Source: Lysinibacillus macroides (GTDB lineage: Bacteria > Bacillota > Bacilli > Bacillales_A > Planococcaceae). From it: a stretch of DNA of 64,000 nt. Positions 29,728 to 40,297 of the stretch are shown in pieces. The notes under the pieces were generated by a model. That model had not been told where the DNA came from. It did not search any database and was given only the letters and a program-made list of their open reading frames with translations. Each line of letters starts with the position of its first letter. Positions within the stretch are counted from its first letter, which is position 1. Position numbers and translations under genes: made by a program. The stretch lies in assembly GCF_001281525.1 (NCBI RefSeq), contig NZ_LGCI01000010.1, positions 610,869-674,868 on the forward strand, in the 5' to 3' direction.

Positions 29728-29831
29728 CTTCTCACTTCCTTACGAAGGCTATTATACCGAAATTCTATACGCTTCGCACTACTCGTTAGATGAATAGATC
29801 TATGCCCCTCCTAAAGTTTGCCGCAGCCTCT

Positions 29832-29894
29832 CTCGATCCAGCAATTCATATCTGCCATCCATCACTTTGCTCCTTCTATCTGTCATTTTGCCCC
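29832..29894. repeat. Degenerate 21-nt repeats between recJ and trpA
   Basis: Three successive 21-base blocks (29832-29852, 29853-29873, 29874-29894) are related; on the minus strand two read GGGGCAAAATGACAGATAGAA-like and GGAGCAAAGTGATGGATGGC, and a fourth weaker block precedes. The period equals that of the hisS leader array. No gene lies in 29728-29943. Confidence 0.5.
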
Positions 29895-29929
29895 AGCCAC
29901 TCACTATTTTTAGCGTTCTCTCTATCAAA

Positions 29930-29958
29930 AAAAGCCTACTCTTCTATTGAGTAGACTT
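29930..29958 (-). terminator. Terminator of the trp operon
   Basis: AGTCTACTC and GAGTAGGCT arms followed by T7; the first arm overlaps the last trpA codons and its stop. Confidence 0.8.
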
Positions 29959-30735
29959 TGTTCGTATATCTTTTGAGGCAGCTATCAGCGCTTCAACTGT
30001 TGTCATATCCCCTTTATGCAGAGCCGTTACAATGGCGCTGCCGACGATGACGCCATCCCCTAATGCGCCCATTTTTTTGACTTGCTCAGGTGTGGAGATG
30101 CCAAAGCCTGCCAGTACAGGAATCGGACTTGCTTGACGCAAGCGTGCAAAGTGATGCTCTAAATTATCCGCAAAATTAGCACGTGCCCCCGTAATGCCGT
30201 TTACCGTTACCGCATATACAAAGCCTTGGCTAGCTGCTGCAATGCGAGTGATACGCTCTGGTGGGCTTGTTAACGATACCAATTGTACAATATCGATAGC
30301 GTATGGATTTAAAGCTTCACGCAAAATCTCACTTTCCTCTAAAGGCACATCAGGTACAATTAATCCTTTAACGCCCGCTGCTACACAGGCTTGGGCAAAA
30401 TTATCTAAGCCATAAGCTAACACAGGATTAAAATAGGTCATCACCACTAGAGGAACCTTGATATCTTCGCGAAAGGAAGCTAATGTTTGCAGCACCTTTC
30501 TCAAGGTCACACCTGCTGCAAGAGCGCGTTCCCCTGCCTGCTCAATCGTTGGTCCATCTGCTACAGGGTCTGTAAAAGGAATCCCCACTTCAATAGCCGT
30601 AACACCTAGCTGCTGCAAGTTTAAAATCGTTGGTTGAATGGTTTCAAGCCCCCCATCGCCAGCCATAATATAGGGTATAAAAGCTTTATGCCCCGCGCTT
30701 TGCGCCTGCTCAATTGCCTGTTGTAAAGTTGTCAT
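29944..30735 (-). CDS. trpA: Tryptophan synthase alpha subunit
   Basis: TrpA cleaves indole-3-glycerol phosphate to indole and glyceraldehyde 3-phosphate and channels indole to TrpB. Motifs are [17 protein letters not shown] (catalytic Glu region), [18 protein letters not shown] (catalytic Asp) and [13 protein letters not shown] with the phosphate-binding glycine. The 263-residue length is standard. The start overlaps the trpB stop by four bases (ATGA). It is the last gene of trpEDCFBA. Confidence 0.98.
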   Translation of the reverse strand: MTTLQQAIEQAQSAGHKAFIPYIMAGDGGLETIQPTILNLQQLGVTAIEVGIPFTDPVADGPTIEQAGERALAAGVTLRKVLQTLASFREDIKVPLVVMTYFNPVLAYGLDNFAQACVAAGVKGLIVPDVPLEESEILREALNPYAIDIVQLVSLTSPPERITRIAAASQGFVYAVTVNGITGARANFADNLEHHFARLRQASPIPVLAGFGISTPEQVKKMGALGDGVIVGSAIVTALHKGDMTTVEALIAASKDIRTKSTQ

Positions 30736-31937
30736 TTGTCATCCCCTCCTAATGCCGCTCGCACCGTATGGACATCCTTATCGCCTCGGCCTGATAAACA
30801 TACAACAATGACCTGATCTTGCTGCATTGTTTTCGCAAGCTTTGCTGTATAAGCAATAGCATGGGAACTTTCAAGCGCTGGAAGAATGCCCTCTGTTCGA
30901 CATAATAATTGCAAGCCCTCTAATGCTTCATCATCTGTTATCGCATCAAATTGGGCACGACCGATATCGTGTAAATAACAATGCTCTGGGCCTTTTCCTG
31001 GATAATCTAATCCAGCTGAAATAGAGTGCGCCTCCTGTACAAAGCCATTGTCGTCCTGCAATAAATACATATAGGCCCCGTGTAATACGCCTAATTGTCC
31101 ACCTGCAATCGCTGCTGCATGTTTGCCTGTTTCAAGTCCTGCGCCTGCTGCCTCTACGCCATATAAAGCTACTTCCTCATCATCAACAAATGGATGGAAC
31201 ATACCAATTGCATTACTGCCGCCTCCTATACAGGCAACAACTGCATTTGGTAAACGTCCTTCCTTCTCTAAAATTTGCTTTCTTGTTTCAACACCAATAA
31301 CACGCTGAAAATCGCGTACAATTTTTGGGAATGGATGTGGACCTAATGCAGAGCCTAAAATATAATGGGTATCCTCCACATTCGTCACCCAATAGCGTAG
31401 CGCCGCATTAACAGCATCCTTTAATGTTTTAGAACCACTCTCTACAGATTCAACCTTTGTGCCAAGCAGCTCCATTCGAAAAACATTTAACTGCTGGCGC
31501 TTAATATCTTCCGCCCCCATAAACACTACACACTCAAGGTTTAATAATGCACAGGCTGTAGCTGTTGCCACGCCATGCTGTCCTGCACCTGTTTCGGCAA
31601 CAATTTTCTTTTTGCCCATACGTTTTGCCAACAGTGCCTGCCCAATTGCATTGTTAATTTTATGTGCACCTGTATGGTTTAAATCTTCACGCTTTAAATA
31701 GATTTTTGCACCGCCAAGCTCCTTTGTCAGATTGGCTGCATAATAAAGAGGCGTTTCACGTCCTACGTAGTCCTTTAAATAATAGGAAAGCTCCTCTGTA
31801 AATGTTGGATCATTTAATGCTTCATCATAGGCTGTTTCTAGCTCTAATAAGGCTGTCATCAATGTTTCTGGTACAAACTGCCCACCAAATTGTCCGAAAC
31901 GTCCTTCCTTTGTTGGTACACTATTTGCGATTGACAT
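30732..31937 (-). CDS. trpB: Tryptophan synthase beta subunit
   Basis: TrpB joins indole and serine to make tryptophan with PLP. The PLP lysine is in [17 protein letters not shown], the phosphate-binding glycine loop in [12 protein letters not shown], and [16 protein letters not shown] lines the active site. The start ATG 31937 ([19 protein letters not shown]) lies 17 bases inside the end of trpF and has GGGGGAAA before it. The 401-residue length is typical of the TrpB1 type that pairs with TrpA. Confidence 0.98.
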   Translation of the reverse strand: MSIANSVPTKEGRFGQFGGQFVPETLMTALLELETAYDEALNDPTFTEELSYYLKDYVGRETPLYYAANLTKELGGAKIYLKREDLNHTGAHKINNAIGQALLAKRMGKKKIVAETGAGQHGVATATACALLNLECVVFMGAEDIKRQQLNVFRMELLGTKVESVESGSKTLKDAVNAALRYWVTNVEDTHYILGSALGPHPFPKIVRDFQRVIGVETRKQILEKEGRLPNAVVACIGGGSNAIGMFHPFVDDEEVALYGVEAAGAGLETGKHAAAIAGGQLGVLHGAYMYLLQDDNGFVQEAHSISAGLDYPGKGPEHCYLHDIGRAQFDAITDDEALEGLQLLCRTEGILPALESSHAIAYTAKLAKTMQQDQVIVVCLSGRGDKDVHTVRAALGGDDK

Positions 31938-32550
31938 GATGCGTTTCCCCCTTTACTGCTTGTAAAAATGCTTGTATTTTTGTAGGGTCCTTTACCCCAT
32001 CTGTTTCCACACCACTTGACACATCTAGCATAAAGGGTGTAACGCTTGCGATGGCTTCGTTACTATTAGCAGCATGAAGCCCACCCGCTACTATTAATTT
32101 CTCTCGTGGAATCCCTACTTCCTCTAACAGTGTCCAGTCAAAGGTGTGACCGCTGCCTCCTTTAAAATCAGTGCCTGGTGCATCAAATAAATAATAGTCT
32201 ACCTGATAAGCAGCCGCAGCTTGCACATCCTCTTTTCCACGCACCGATAATGCCTTAATGGCTGGATAGCCCTGCTCCTGAATAAATGCTGGCGTTTCCT
32301 CACCATGGTATTGCACATAATCTAAGGGTACACGTTCCACTGCTTCCTTTAATTCAGCAGGCGTTGGATTGACAAACACACCAATTTTTAAAACGCCCTC
32401 TGGTATTTGCTGCGCTAACTGCTGTGCCTGCTCAATGGATATACGGCGCTTGCTTGGCGCAAAGACAAAACCGATGGCATCTGCACCTGCCTGCACAGCC
32501 GTCACAACATGCTCTGGCTCACGCAAGCCACAAATTTTCACCTTTGTCAT
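31921..32550 (-). CDS. trpF: Phosphoribosylanthranilate isomerase
   Basis: TrpF performs the Amadori rearrangement of phosphoribosylanthranilate. The 209-residue TIM barrel begins [19 protein letters not shown] with the catalytic cysteine in KICGL. The general acid Asp lies in [21 protein letters not shown], and [19 protein letters not shown] is the C-terminal phosphate-binding signature. The start overlaps the trpC stop by four bases. Confidence 0.97.
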   Translation of the reverse strand: MTKVKICGLREPEHVVTAVQAGADAIGFVFAPSKRRISIEQAQQLAQQIPEGVLKIGVFVNPTPAELKEAVERVPLDYVQYHGEETPAFIQEQGYPAIKALSVRGKEDVQAAAAYQVDYYLFDAPGTDFKGGSGHTFDWTLLEEVGIPREKLIVAGGLHAANSNEAIASVTPFMLDVSSGVETDGVKDPTKIQAFLQAVKGETHHVNRK

Positions 32551-33338
32551 ACAGATGCCTCCTCTTTCAGCACCTGTAATTGCTGTAAGGCTGCGCCTGC
32601 ATCCCCACTACGCATTAAAGCCTCACCGACAAGCACACCACTTGCACCCATCGCTGCCACCTGCTGGGCATCTTCCTGTGACCAAATACCACTTTCACTA
32701 ATTAACACACGCTCCTCACCAAATGGGAAGACCTCTGCAATTTCTTGTGTATGTGCTAGACTAACCTCAAAGGTGCGTAAATCGCGATTATTGATACCAA
32801 TTAACTTGGCATCTACTGCAAGCGCACGTTGAAGCTCTTCTTGATCATGTACCTCTACCAGTACCTCCAAACCTAAGCTTGTTGCATAGCTATATAAGTC
32901 ACGTAATGCTTCATCTGTTAAGGCAGCTACAATTAATAGAATAATAGAGGCACCTGCTGCCTTGGCAAATCGGATCTGCACTCTATCCACCATAAAATCC
33001 TTGCACAGTAGCGGTGTATCAACCACATTGGCAACGTCGGTTAAATCCTGAAACGAGCCTTTAAAAAATTCTTTATCTGTTAAAACAGAGATCGCCGCAG
33101 CGCCTGCCTGTGCATAGATCTGTGCTTGTGCAACTGGATTCGCGCCCTCTGCAATTAAGCCTTTAGAAGGAGAGGCACGCTTCATTTCTGCAATAACCTG
33201 TAGCTTACTTGCCTTGTACAATGATTCAAATAAGGATGGACGTGGTTTTGCTATAAAATCGGCTAACGGATCAGGTTGCTCCAATAAAGCACCTACCTCC
33301 ACCTTTTTTTGCTGAAGAATTTTATTTAAGATATTCAT
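32547..33338 (-). CDS. trpC: Indole-3-glycerol phosphate synthase
   Basis: TrpC closes the indole ring. Motifs are VIAEMKRASPSKGLI (catalytic lysine and substrate phosphate), PLLCKDFMVD (catalytic lysine), GINNRDLRTFEV and LISESGIWSQEDAQQV. The 263-residue TIM barrel is a stand-alone enzyme, not fused to TrpF. ATGA overlap with trpD upstream indicates translational coupling. Confidence 0.97.
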   Translation of the reverse strand: MNILNKILQQKKVEVGALLEQPDPLADFIAKPRPSLFESLYKASKLQVIAEMKRASPSKGLIAEGANPVAQAQIYAQAGAAAISVLTDKEFFKGSFQDLTDVANVVDTPLLCKDFMVDRVQIRFAKAAGASIILLIVAALTDEALRDLYSYATSLGLEVLVEVHDQEELQRALAVDAKLIGINNRDLRTFEVSLAHTQEIAEVFPFGEERVLISESGIWSQEDAQQVAAMGASGVLVGEALMRSGDAGAALQQLQVLKEEASV

Positions 33339-34366
33339 GGTCCTACCTCCACTTCTTTTATCTGCTGGCTATAGGTAACAACCGCTTCTAGTTTTTGCAG
33401 TGCTCGCCCACTAAAAATACTGTCCTTCGCCATCTCAACACCCTCTTTTACTGTTTCTGCTTGACCATAGCCAAACAACCCAATACCAGCATTTAATAAC
33501 ACTGTATCTAAATAGGGACTTTGCTCACCAGCCAATAATTTTTTCATAATCACGGCATTTTCCTCTGCATTGCCTCCTCGAATCGCCTCTAATGGCGTAA
33601 CAGGAAGGCCAACATCCTCTGCTGTTAATGAAAAAGGAATTAAATCGCCTTTATCAACTAAAACGAATGTATTTTGCCCTGCTAAGGAGGCCTCATCCAG
33701 TCCTTGTGCGCCTGACACAACAATCGCCCGCTCCCGTCCAAGCATTTGGAGCACAGACGCATATTCCATCACAAAATTTGGTCGGTTAATGCCTGTAAAT
33801 TGTGTGGATAACGGCACTGGATTTGTTAGGGGCCCCACAAGATTAAAAATAGTTGGTTTGCCAAGTGCACGGCGCACCTCACCAATGCGCTTTAATTTTG
33901 GATGAACATTGGGTGCATATAAAAATGCAATTCCTTCCTTTTCCAATAACTCCACTGTCTGCGTTATTGTAATATCTGTATGAATCCCTAACGCCTCTAA
34001 AACATCAGAACTGCCAGACGAGGAGGAAATTTTTCGATTGCCATGCTTGGCTATTTTGACACCTGCGCCCGCTAAGACAAAAGCAGAGGCTGTGCTGATA
34101 TTAAATGTATGAAGTCCATCTCCCCCTGTACCACAATTATCCATATAGCCATTTTCTTGAACAGGTACCTTTCGTGCAAATGAGCGCATAGTTGTCGCTA
34201 ATGCGGCTACTTCATGGGCAGTCTCTCCCTTACTCGATAAAGCTGTTAAAAAGCTGGCAATTTCATCTTTCGGTGTATCATCCTGAAATATCCATTGCGC
34301 GGCCTCTAACATTTCCTCATACATTAAGTGTTCACCTTGTAAAACTTTTTGTTGGTAATGTTTCAT
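33335..34366 (-). CDS. trpD: Anthranilate phosphoribosyltransferase
   Basis: TrpD transfers phosphoribose from PRPP to anthranilate. The signature DNCGTGGDGLHTFNISTA binds PRPP, KHGNRKISSSSGSSDVLEAL lines the active site, and NPVPLSTQFTGI continues the family pattern (first Pro of the usual GPL-x-NP). The 343-residue protein starts at ATG 34366, overlapping the trpE stop (ATGA). It is not fused to a TrpG amidotransferase. Confidence 0.97.
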   Translation of the reverse strand: MKHYQQKVLQGEHLMYEEMLEAAQWIFQDDTPKDEIASFLTALSSKGETAHEVAALATTMRSFARKVPVQENGYMDNCGTGGDGLHTFNISTASAFVLAGAGVKIAKHGNRKISSSSGSSDVLEALGIHTDITITQTVELLEKEGIAFLYAPNVHPKLKRIGEVRRALGKPTIFNLVGPLTNPVPLSTQFTGINRPNFVMEYASVLQMLGRERAIVVSGAQGLDEASLAGQNTFVLVDKGDLIPFSLTAEDVGLPVTPLEAIRGGNAEENAVIMKKLLAGEQSPYLDTVLLNAGIGLFGYGQAETVKEGVEMAKDSIFSGRALQKLEAVVTYSQQIKEVEVGP

Positions 34367-35733
34367 TCGCTTTGACCTCCATTACGAGCAAGTAACTGCA
34401 AAAATGTCTGTTCTTCCTCTTGCACTTGTTGTAAAGCAGTGAATACATCTGTATATTTTGTTACTGTGATCATTGACTGCATATGCATCGTTTCATTTTT
34501 AACAACAATGGACTGCCCTGTTAAAGCGAAATCCAAATGCCCATTAAAACCAATAAAGCCAAGTGCACCGCCAAAAATGCCAGCAGTATAAGGCCATTTT
34601 TCTAAATACTGTGCCACCTGCTCCTTCGGTATTCCTGTAACAGAAAATGGTGGCATTGTTACCGCTAGTACATCGAGAGCATGAAGCATTGGTAAAAGCT
34701 GTCCTTCTATCCTTGTTGTCATATGTAATGCATGCTTGGACCGTACAATGCGCATCGCATCCATCACCTGCACAGAATCTCGGAAACAAACAGACTGCAA
34801 CTCTTGCTGCATAGCACTAACAAGCACAGCATGCGATTTTCTAACCTCTGTATGCTCAGATAATTTTCGTTCATTTGCCAAATCTTCCCCCTTGGTAGCG
34901 CCTCTTGGATATATGCCCTCTGTAGGGGTAGCAATCACTTGCTCACCTTTTACCTGTATAAAACTTTCAGGAGAAGTTCCTAACACTACATGATCATCAA
35001 ATTCAACATAATACATATAGGCAGCAGGTTTTTTCTTGCGTAGCTGTCTATATAAAGAAAAAGCATCTCCCTGAAGATTTGCTACATAATGCTTTGGTAA
35101 CACGATTCTCGTTATTTCTTCATTTAAGGAAGCTTGGATCGTTTGAAAAGCTGTTGTAAACTGCTGATGGACTGGCGTGTCAAGTAATTGATAGTGGCAA
35201 TCTGCTTCATCACAGACATCTCCATTTACTAATTGCTGTGCTAATTCTTCTAAATCAGGCTCTTGTTTTTCTGCATCAATATTTGTATAAATCAATGTCA
35301 CTTCATCTGTTACATGATCAAAAACAATAATCGTTTCATAGACATGAAAATACGCATCAGGAAGCGCTACTGTATCATCCGCTAACATGGTCGTACTGCC
35401 ATGTCCAATATACCCAACAGCCCCTCCGGAGAATGGAAATTGTGTTGTATTAGATATACGTGGCATTAGTCGCTTAAGGAGAACAAAGAGATCGCCGCTA
35501 TGTGTATACATTTTTCCTGTTTTATGGGCATATTCCTGAATTTGCTGACCAATCCCTTTATATGTTTTTCTTGGATTCACCCCAATAAACGAAAATCTTC
35601 CTGCTTCTTCGTGCTGCGCTGAGCTCTCAAGCAAAAATTTATGTTTCCCCTGTAAACGTCTAAAAATTAAAATAGGTGTTAATGAATCACCATTTAGCCT
35701 TTTTATTTTTGTTCTTGGACTCGTTGTTTGCAT
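34363..35733 (-). CDS. trpE: Anthranilate synthase component I
   Basis: TrpE makes anthranilate from chorismate with ammonia from a glutamine amidotransferase. ATG 35733 (MQTTSPRTKIKRLNGDSLTP) follows AAAAGGAG by ten bases; a TTG seven codons upstream is less likely. LLESSAQHEEAGRFSFIG is the N-terminal feedback-site region; PESFIQVKGEQVIATPTEGI and the C-terminal VTMPPFSVTGIPKEQV with GIFGGALGFIGF form the chorismate site. No trpG lies in this operon, so the amidotransferase is probably the shared PabA elsewhere, as in B. subtilis. It is first in trpEDCFBA under a T-box. Confidence 0.96.
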   Translation of the reverse strand: MQTTSPRTKIKRLNGDSLTPILIFRRLQGKHKFLLESSAQHEEAGRFSFIGVNPRKTYKGIGQQIQEYAHKTGKMYTHSGDLFVLLKRLMPRISNTTQFPFSGGAVGYIGHGSTTMLADDTVALPDAYFHVYETIIVFDHVTDEVTLIYTNIDAEKQEPDLEELAQQLVNGDVCDEADCHYQLLDTPVHQQFTTAFQTIQASLNEEITRIVLPKHYVANLQGDAFSLYRQLRKKKPAAYMYYVEFDDHVVLGTSPESFIQVKGEQVIATPTEGIYPRGATKGEDLANERKLSEHTEVRKSHAVLVSAMQQELQSVCFRDSVQVMDAMRIVRSKHALHMTTRIEGQLLPMLHALDVLAVTMPPFSVTGIPKEQVAQYLEKWPYTAGIFGGALGFIGFNGHLDFALTGQSIVVKNETMHMQSMITVTKYTDVFTALQQVQEEEQTFLQLLARNGGQSE

Positions 35734-35963
35734 AACTATCAAACTCCTTTTCAAAATTCCTTTCGCTACATCAATTATGCCTTAGCTTCCTTACAGCCAG
35801 ATTTTTCGAGTTCACGAGGGCAATCTGTGACACCTGTTGAGGCTTTCTATTGCTTTAGCAGGCGCTTGGACACCCGCTGAATAGTATCGCTCTGCCGAGG
35901 TGGGAGCCTTCTGCACTTGCTGCCGCTTCGCTTTCGAGACGAAAACAATTGCTAAAACAAGAT

Positions 35964-36323
35964 AAAAAAAGCCCCTGCAAAAAGGACTGTTCCTAATTGC
36001 AGAGGACGATTATGACCGCGTTGCCACCTCATATTAGAGCATAATGCTCTCACCTTTATGCCTGCTCTATAATGGCTTTTAGCCGTCTAAAGCAAGCTTC
36101 CCTATAACGTGGGAAATCCCGTTCGCTTTTTAGGAGCGACTCTCATAAGTCCATTCACATAAGCTACAAATCAGTTCACACCAACCACTGACTCTCTAAA
36201 TTGCACACTTACGTTACTATTCTTATTCAACAATTTTTTAGCTATTCTCATCTAAACTCAGCTCATCTGTTCTAAGGCTGACCTCGCTCCCGAGGCCTTC
36301 TCCCTTGACCGAACAAAAAGTTA
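35964..36323 (-). promoter_or_regulatory. Tryptophan T-box leader of the trp operon
   Basis: On the minus strand the T-box motif AGGTGGCAACGCGGTC (36014-36029) precedes a terminator: CCTCTGCAA pairs with TTGCAGGGG and is followed by T7 (35964-36005). Stem I contains GTGAATGGACTTATGAGAG, where UGG followed by A is the tryptophan specifier. Uncharged tRNA-Trp would switch the leader to antitermination. About 230 bases lie between the terminator and trpE; they contain one copy of a motif like the 38-bp repeat (35918-35945) and no gene. Confidence 0.93.
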
Positions 36324-36329
36324 GCCTTA

Positions 36330-36358
36330 ATTCTATGTCAAACCCTTATAATTGTCAA
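36330..36358 (-). promoter_or_regulatory. Sigma-A promoter of the trp operon
   Basis: TTGACA (36353-36358), 17-bp spacer, TAGAAT (36330-36335); the predicted start is about 36323. Confidence 0.75.
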
Positions 36359-36425
36359 TAAATTCTGAAGAAAAAGTTAAAATCTATATCTCTAAAAAGA
36401 AAATAAATTCCTTTTTTCTACAGTA

Positions 36426-36454
36426 TTGACCAGGTAAAAGTATCAAGTTATAGT
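36426..36454 (+). promoter_or_regulatory. Promoter of the chemoreceptor gene
   Basis: TTGACC (36426-36431) and TATAGT (36449-36454) are 17 bases apart, giving a 5' UTR of about 130 bases before the start at 36591. Confidence 0.6.
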
Positions 36455-36590
36455 AACCTCAAAATATGTATGTTGGTTGATGGCAAAATACTCTATTTAG
36501 TAGGTATATATGTCTGTTGTACAAAAATAAAACCTCTGGCAAACATCATCCATTTTTCCATACAATCAAAGAAAGAAAGTGGGAGTCAAT

Positions 36591-38279
36591 ATGTCCATTC
36601 GTAAAAAACTAAATCTAGGTTTTATTTTCTTAATAGGTCTCTTGTTTATTGCCAGTATTGTGTCCTTTCTTCAATTCAAAGCTACACAAAATGATTTAGA
36701 GGAAGTACTTAATCATCGCATCGTTCAAATCGAATTAACAGAGAAAATACGACAGCAGCTTGCCTCTCAAGGTCTATTTTTACGATCCTACATTTTAAAT
36801 AGAAAGGATGCAACCGCTAAAGAAAATTTAGAGCGTTATGAAAAGCAGTTACCCGAAACAGTTGAGGAGCTTTCTGCGATTGTACGCTCTGATTATACAA
36901 AAAATATTATGCAGCAAATAACAGAGCTGCAAAACGAGCTGCTCACTCATTCAACAAAAGCACGCCAAGCATTTGAGAATGGTCAGACAGATTTAGCCCT
37001 CACCCACATTAATGAAGATGTAACACATTATAATAAAGAAATTTTTGCGTTAACAGCTGATTTATTAAATTATCAGCAGGAGGCACTTCAAAAAACAGAT
37101 CAGAAAGTAAATCAAACCGTTTCACGCGCTCTTATAATTTCTATTAGTTTACTGATTGCCAGCATTGTTATTGGGCTGTATTTTATACGATTTGTGAGAA
37201 AATCCATTGTTCAGCCATTACGCCAGGTGATAGGTGCAGCGGATACTTTAGCGCAAGGGGATTTATCCATTGCCCAGCTTGATCATCACTCAAAGGATGA
37301 AATTGGTACACTAGCAGGTGCCATCAATACATTAAAACAAAATTTAGCAGGATTAATCACCAATATTCAAGATAGTGCCTCACATCTATCAGCGGTTTCA
37401 GAGGAACTTTCTGCCAGTACAGAAGAGGTAACAACGGCTTCCGATGATATTGCACAGCGAATTCAAGAGAATGTTACCTATATTACTTCATCTGCTAGTA
37501 GCTCACAACAAAGTGCTATCGCAATGGATGAAACAGCCACTGGTGTCCAACGTATAGCTGAAGCTACACAAAGCTTACACCATAACGCTACGAGTATGAC
37601 ACAGCTTGCCCAGACAGGTGGCACAACTATTTTAACAGCACAACAACAAATGGATACGATCTCAACGGCTACCTCTGAAGTTGCTACATTAACCCATAAG
37701 TTAACGAAGCAATCAAAAGAAATTGAACAAATTACAGCCGTGATCACAGCCATTTCAGCACAAACAAACTTACTCGCGCTTAATGCAGCAATTGAAGCAG
37801 CAAGAGCGGGAGAGCATGGTAAAGGCTTTGCGGTGGTGGCTGATGAAGTACGTAAACTTGCTGAGGAATCCAATCAATCAGCTAGTCAAATAGTTGCGAT
37901 TACAAAGGAAATTCTTGTAGATACAGAAAATGTAGCCACCGCTGTGGATAATGGCTTAGCTTCTGTACAGGATGGCGTTGCCAAGATTCATGAGGCAGGC
38001 GATGCTTTCTATGCAATTACATCGGCAGTCACAGCATTTACCGAGCAAATTGAAGAAATCTCTGCCACATCTGAGGAAATCTCTGCAAGCGCTGAACAAG
38101 TCGCAGCCTCTGTCACAGAAATTGCCAATGTCTCCAATCAATCGGCCAGTAACTCACAAATCATTGGGGATGCTGTGGACGAGCAGGTTGTCACAATGCA
38201 GCAAGTGAATGCGGTTGCTGAGGAATTAAGCAAAAATGCCCAACAGTTACAAGCTTTACTACAGCAATTTAAGTTATAG
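36591..38279 (+). CDS. Methyl-accepting chemotaxis protein
   Basis: The 562-residue receptor has TM1 at about 9-29, an extracellular four-helix-bundle type sensor of about 150 residues ([20 protein letters not shown]), TM2 at about 183-203, a HAMP domain ([20 protein letters not shown]) and a long cytoplasmic coiled coil. The CheA/CheW-binding hairpin tip is [20 protein letters not shown] followed by [22 protein letters not shown] 36591 follows GGGAG; a GTG four codons earlier is in frame but worse. The ligand is unknown. It has its own promoter and terminator. Confidence 0.95.
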   Translation: MSIRKKLNLGFIFLIGLLFIASIVSFLQFKATQNDLEEVLNHRIVQIELTEKIRQQLASQGLFLRSYILNRKDATAKENLERYEKQLPETVEELSAIVRSDYTKNIMQQITELQNELLTHSTKARQAFENGQTDLALTHINEDVTHYNKEIFALTADLLNYQQEALQKTDQKVNQTVSRALIISISLLIASIVIGLYFIRFVRKSIVQPLRQVIGAADTLAQGDLSIAQLDHHSKDEIGTLAGAINTLKQNLAGLITNIQDSASHLSAVSEELSASTEEVTTASDDIAQRIQENVTYITSSASSSQQSAIAMDETATGVQRIAEATQSLHHNATSMTQLAQTGGTTILTAQQQMDTISTATSEVATLTHKLTKQSKEIEQITAVITAISAQTNLLALNAAIEAARAGEHGKGFAVVADEVRKLAEESNQSASQIVAITKEILVDTENVATAVDNGLASVQDGVAKIHEAGDAFYAITSAVTAFTEQIEEISATSEEISASAEQVAASVTEIANVSNQSASNSQIIGDAVDEQVVTMQQVNAVAEELSKNAQQLQALLQQFKL

Positions 38280-38281
38280 AT

Positions 38282-38321
38282 AAAAAAATCTGCTAGCTTT
38301 TAAAAGCTAGCAGATTTTTTT
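38282..38321. terminator. Terminator after the chemoreceptor gene
   Basis: AAATCTGCTAGCTTTT and AAAAGCTAGCAGATTT form a perfect hairpin flanked by A and T runs; probably used from both sides. Confidence 0.85.
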
Positions 38322-38966
38322 ACGAAATGGAAATGGCTAAAAGAATTTTAATAGCGCAATTCCGCAAATTATCAAAATGACAGCAATCACTCTTCTTTGA
38401 TCAATTGAATATTTTGGCAGCCCCATCATGCCAAAGTGATCAATGAAAAGCCCCATTAAAATTTGCCCTAGCATAACAGTCATTAACGTCAGTGTCACAC
38501 CTAAATGGGGCATTAAAATAATATTTGTTGCAATATAAATAGCGCCTAATAAACCACCTATAAAATGCCAAGGCTTTAATCGGAAGTTATCGATATAAAA
38601 TAGCAGCTTGATTCCCCTATTAATGATCATTGCTAGAATCAATAAAATAATCGTACCGACTGTAAATGAAATAAAGGCAGCATATAAAAAAGAATCTACC
38701 TTATATCGAAGCGCACTGTTAATCGCTGTTTGCAATGGAGGCATCATTCCTGTACATAACCCGAATAATAGCCATAATCGAGAAGAACTTTGAGAAACGC
38801 TTGGACTTTTCTTCGCATTCATATAAATGATCCCGCTTATCAAAAGAAGAACCCCCACGATATGTAAAACTAAAATGTACCCTATACGATAGACACTTTG
38901 AAAAAAGACTATCGTATAGGGTATTTTTCTTTATAATGAGAAAAAAGATGTTGGAGCGGATGAGAG

Positions 38967-39404
38967 ATGACCAAACAATTATTTACAAAAGAAGAACAGA
39001 AACAGCTAAAACGTAATCCAAATGTACAAGCAGTTAGCGAGAAAGCGATTACGTATACAGATGAATTCAAACGTCATTTCATCGCTGAAAATGACAAAGG
39101 AAAATTACCAAGAGAAATTTTCGAAGAGGCAGGTCTAAATGTAGAATTAATTGGTTTACAACGAATTAGCTCTGCCGGAAAACGTTGGCGTGCAGCTTAT
39201 CGACAAACCGGTGTGGAAGGCTTACAAGATACACGAAAGACAAATTCGGGACGTCCCTCACAAAAAGAGGGAAGTTTGGAGGAAAAGATTGCCCGCTTAG
39301 AAGCCAAAAACCAGCTATTACGTGCAGAAAATGAATGTCTAAAAAAGCTCGATCTACTCGAAAGGCAGATGTTGAAGAAGAAATCACAATCGAAGCGAAA
39401 CTAA
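38967..39404 (+). CDS. IS3-family transposase OrfA (helix-turn-helix protein)
   Basis: The 145-residue protein begins MTKQLFTKEEQKQLKRNPNV and contains a DNA-binding HTH (YTDEFKRHFIAENDKGKLPR, then RWRAAYRQTGVEGLQD) and a C-terminal leucine-zipper-like segment (EEKIARLEAKNQLLRAENEC). OrfA binds the IS ends and, alone, usually limits transposition. GGAG precedes the ATG. The slippery heptamer A AAA AAG (39341-39347) near the end allows a -1 shift into orfB, giving the OrfAB transposase. Confidence 0.92.
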   Translation: MTKQLFTKEEQKQLKRNPNVQAVSEKAITYTDEFKRHFIAENDKGKLPREIFEEAGLNVELIGLQRISSAGKRWRAAYRQTGVEGLQDTRKTNSGRPSQKEGSLEEKIARLEAKNQLLRAENECLKKLDLLERQMLKKKSQSKRN

Positions 39405-40297
39405 AATTCGAATTAATTGAACAGACACTTCAAAAGTATAAATTAAAGCGCATGGTGAGCTATTTATGTGAAGTAATGGGCGTATCTCGTTCAGGGTTCT
39501 ACAATTATTTTAACGAAAAATCAGCGCAAAATCGTGCAAACCAAGATGAAGCAGATGAAGTAGTGAAAGCCATTATTTTAAAGGCGTATCACTTCCGTGG
39601 ACGTAAAAAAGGGGCACGCCAAATTAAAATGACGCTCCAAAATCAATATGGGATTACCTATAACTTAAAGCGAATTCGCCGCATTATGAAGAAGTTCGAC
39701 ATCATTTGTCCGATTCGCAAGGCCAATCCAGCCCGACGTATGGCGAAAGCGACGAAAGAACATCGCACTTGCGCGAACGAACTACAACGCAACTTTAAAC
39801 AAGGTGTAGCAGGGAAAGTGTTATTAACAGATATCACGTATTTAACATATAAAAACGGCAAGCGTGCTTATTTATCAACGATTAAAGACGCTGAGACGAA
39901 CGAAATTCTAGCATATGAGGTGTCGCCTTCTTTACACCTGGACATCGCTCTGACCACATTGAAGCAATTAAAAAAACATGCACATTTAGCAGAAGATGCC
40001 TTTATCCATTCCGATCAAGGATTTCATTATACAAGCCCGATTTACCAAGCATTGGTGAAGAAAATGGGCTTAGGACAGTCCATGTCACGTCGAGGAAATT
40101 GTTGGGATAACGCGCCACAAGAATCTTTCTTTGGGCATTTTAAAGATGAAACAAACATCAAAGCGTGTGAAACGCTAGAAGAAGTAAAACGAGAAATTAA
40201 AAATTATATGACGTACTACAATCATTATCGTGGGCAATGGAACTTAAAGAAGCTGCCGCCTGCAAAATACAGACAGCAACTTCAACAAGTTGCCTAG
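39335..40297 (+). CDS. IS3-family transposase OrfB (DDE integrase domain)
   Basis: OrfB is made mainly as the C-terminal part of OrfAB after -1 frameshifting. It has an HTH_21 region (YHFRGRKKGARQIKMTLQNQ) and an rve catalytic core with the DDE triad in KVLLTDITYLTYKNGK, FIHSDQGFHYTSP and NAPQESFFGHFKDE. The 320-residue frame starts at ATG 39335 and is intact, so the element may still be active. Confidence 0.94.
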   Translation: MSKKARSTRKADVEEEITIEAKLKFELIEQTLQKYKLKRMVSYLCEVMGVSRSGFYNYFNEKSAQNRANQDEADEVVKAIILKAYHFRGRKKGARQIKMTLQNQYGITYNLKRIRRIMKKFDIICPIRKANPARRMAKATKEHRTCANELQRNFKQGVAGKVLLTDITYLTYKNGKRAYLSTIKDAETNEILAYEVSPSLHLDIALTTLKQLKKHAHLAEDAFIHSDQGFHYTSPIYQALVKKMGLGQSMSRRGNCWDNAPQESFFGHFKDETNIKACETLEEVKREIKNYMTYYNHYRGQWNLKKLPPAKYRQQLQQVA

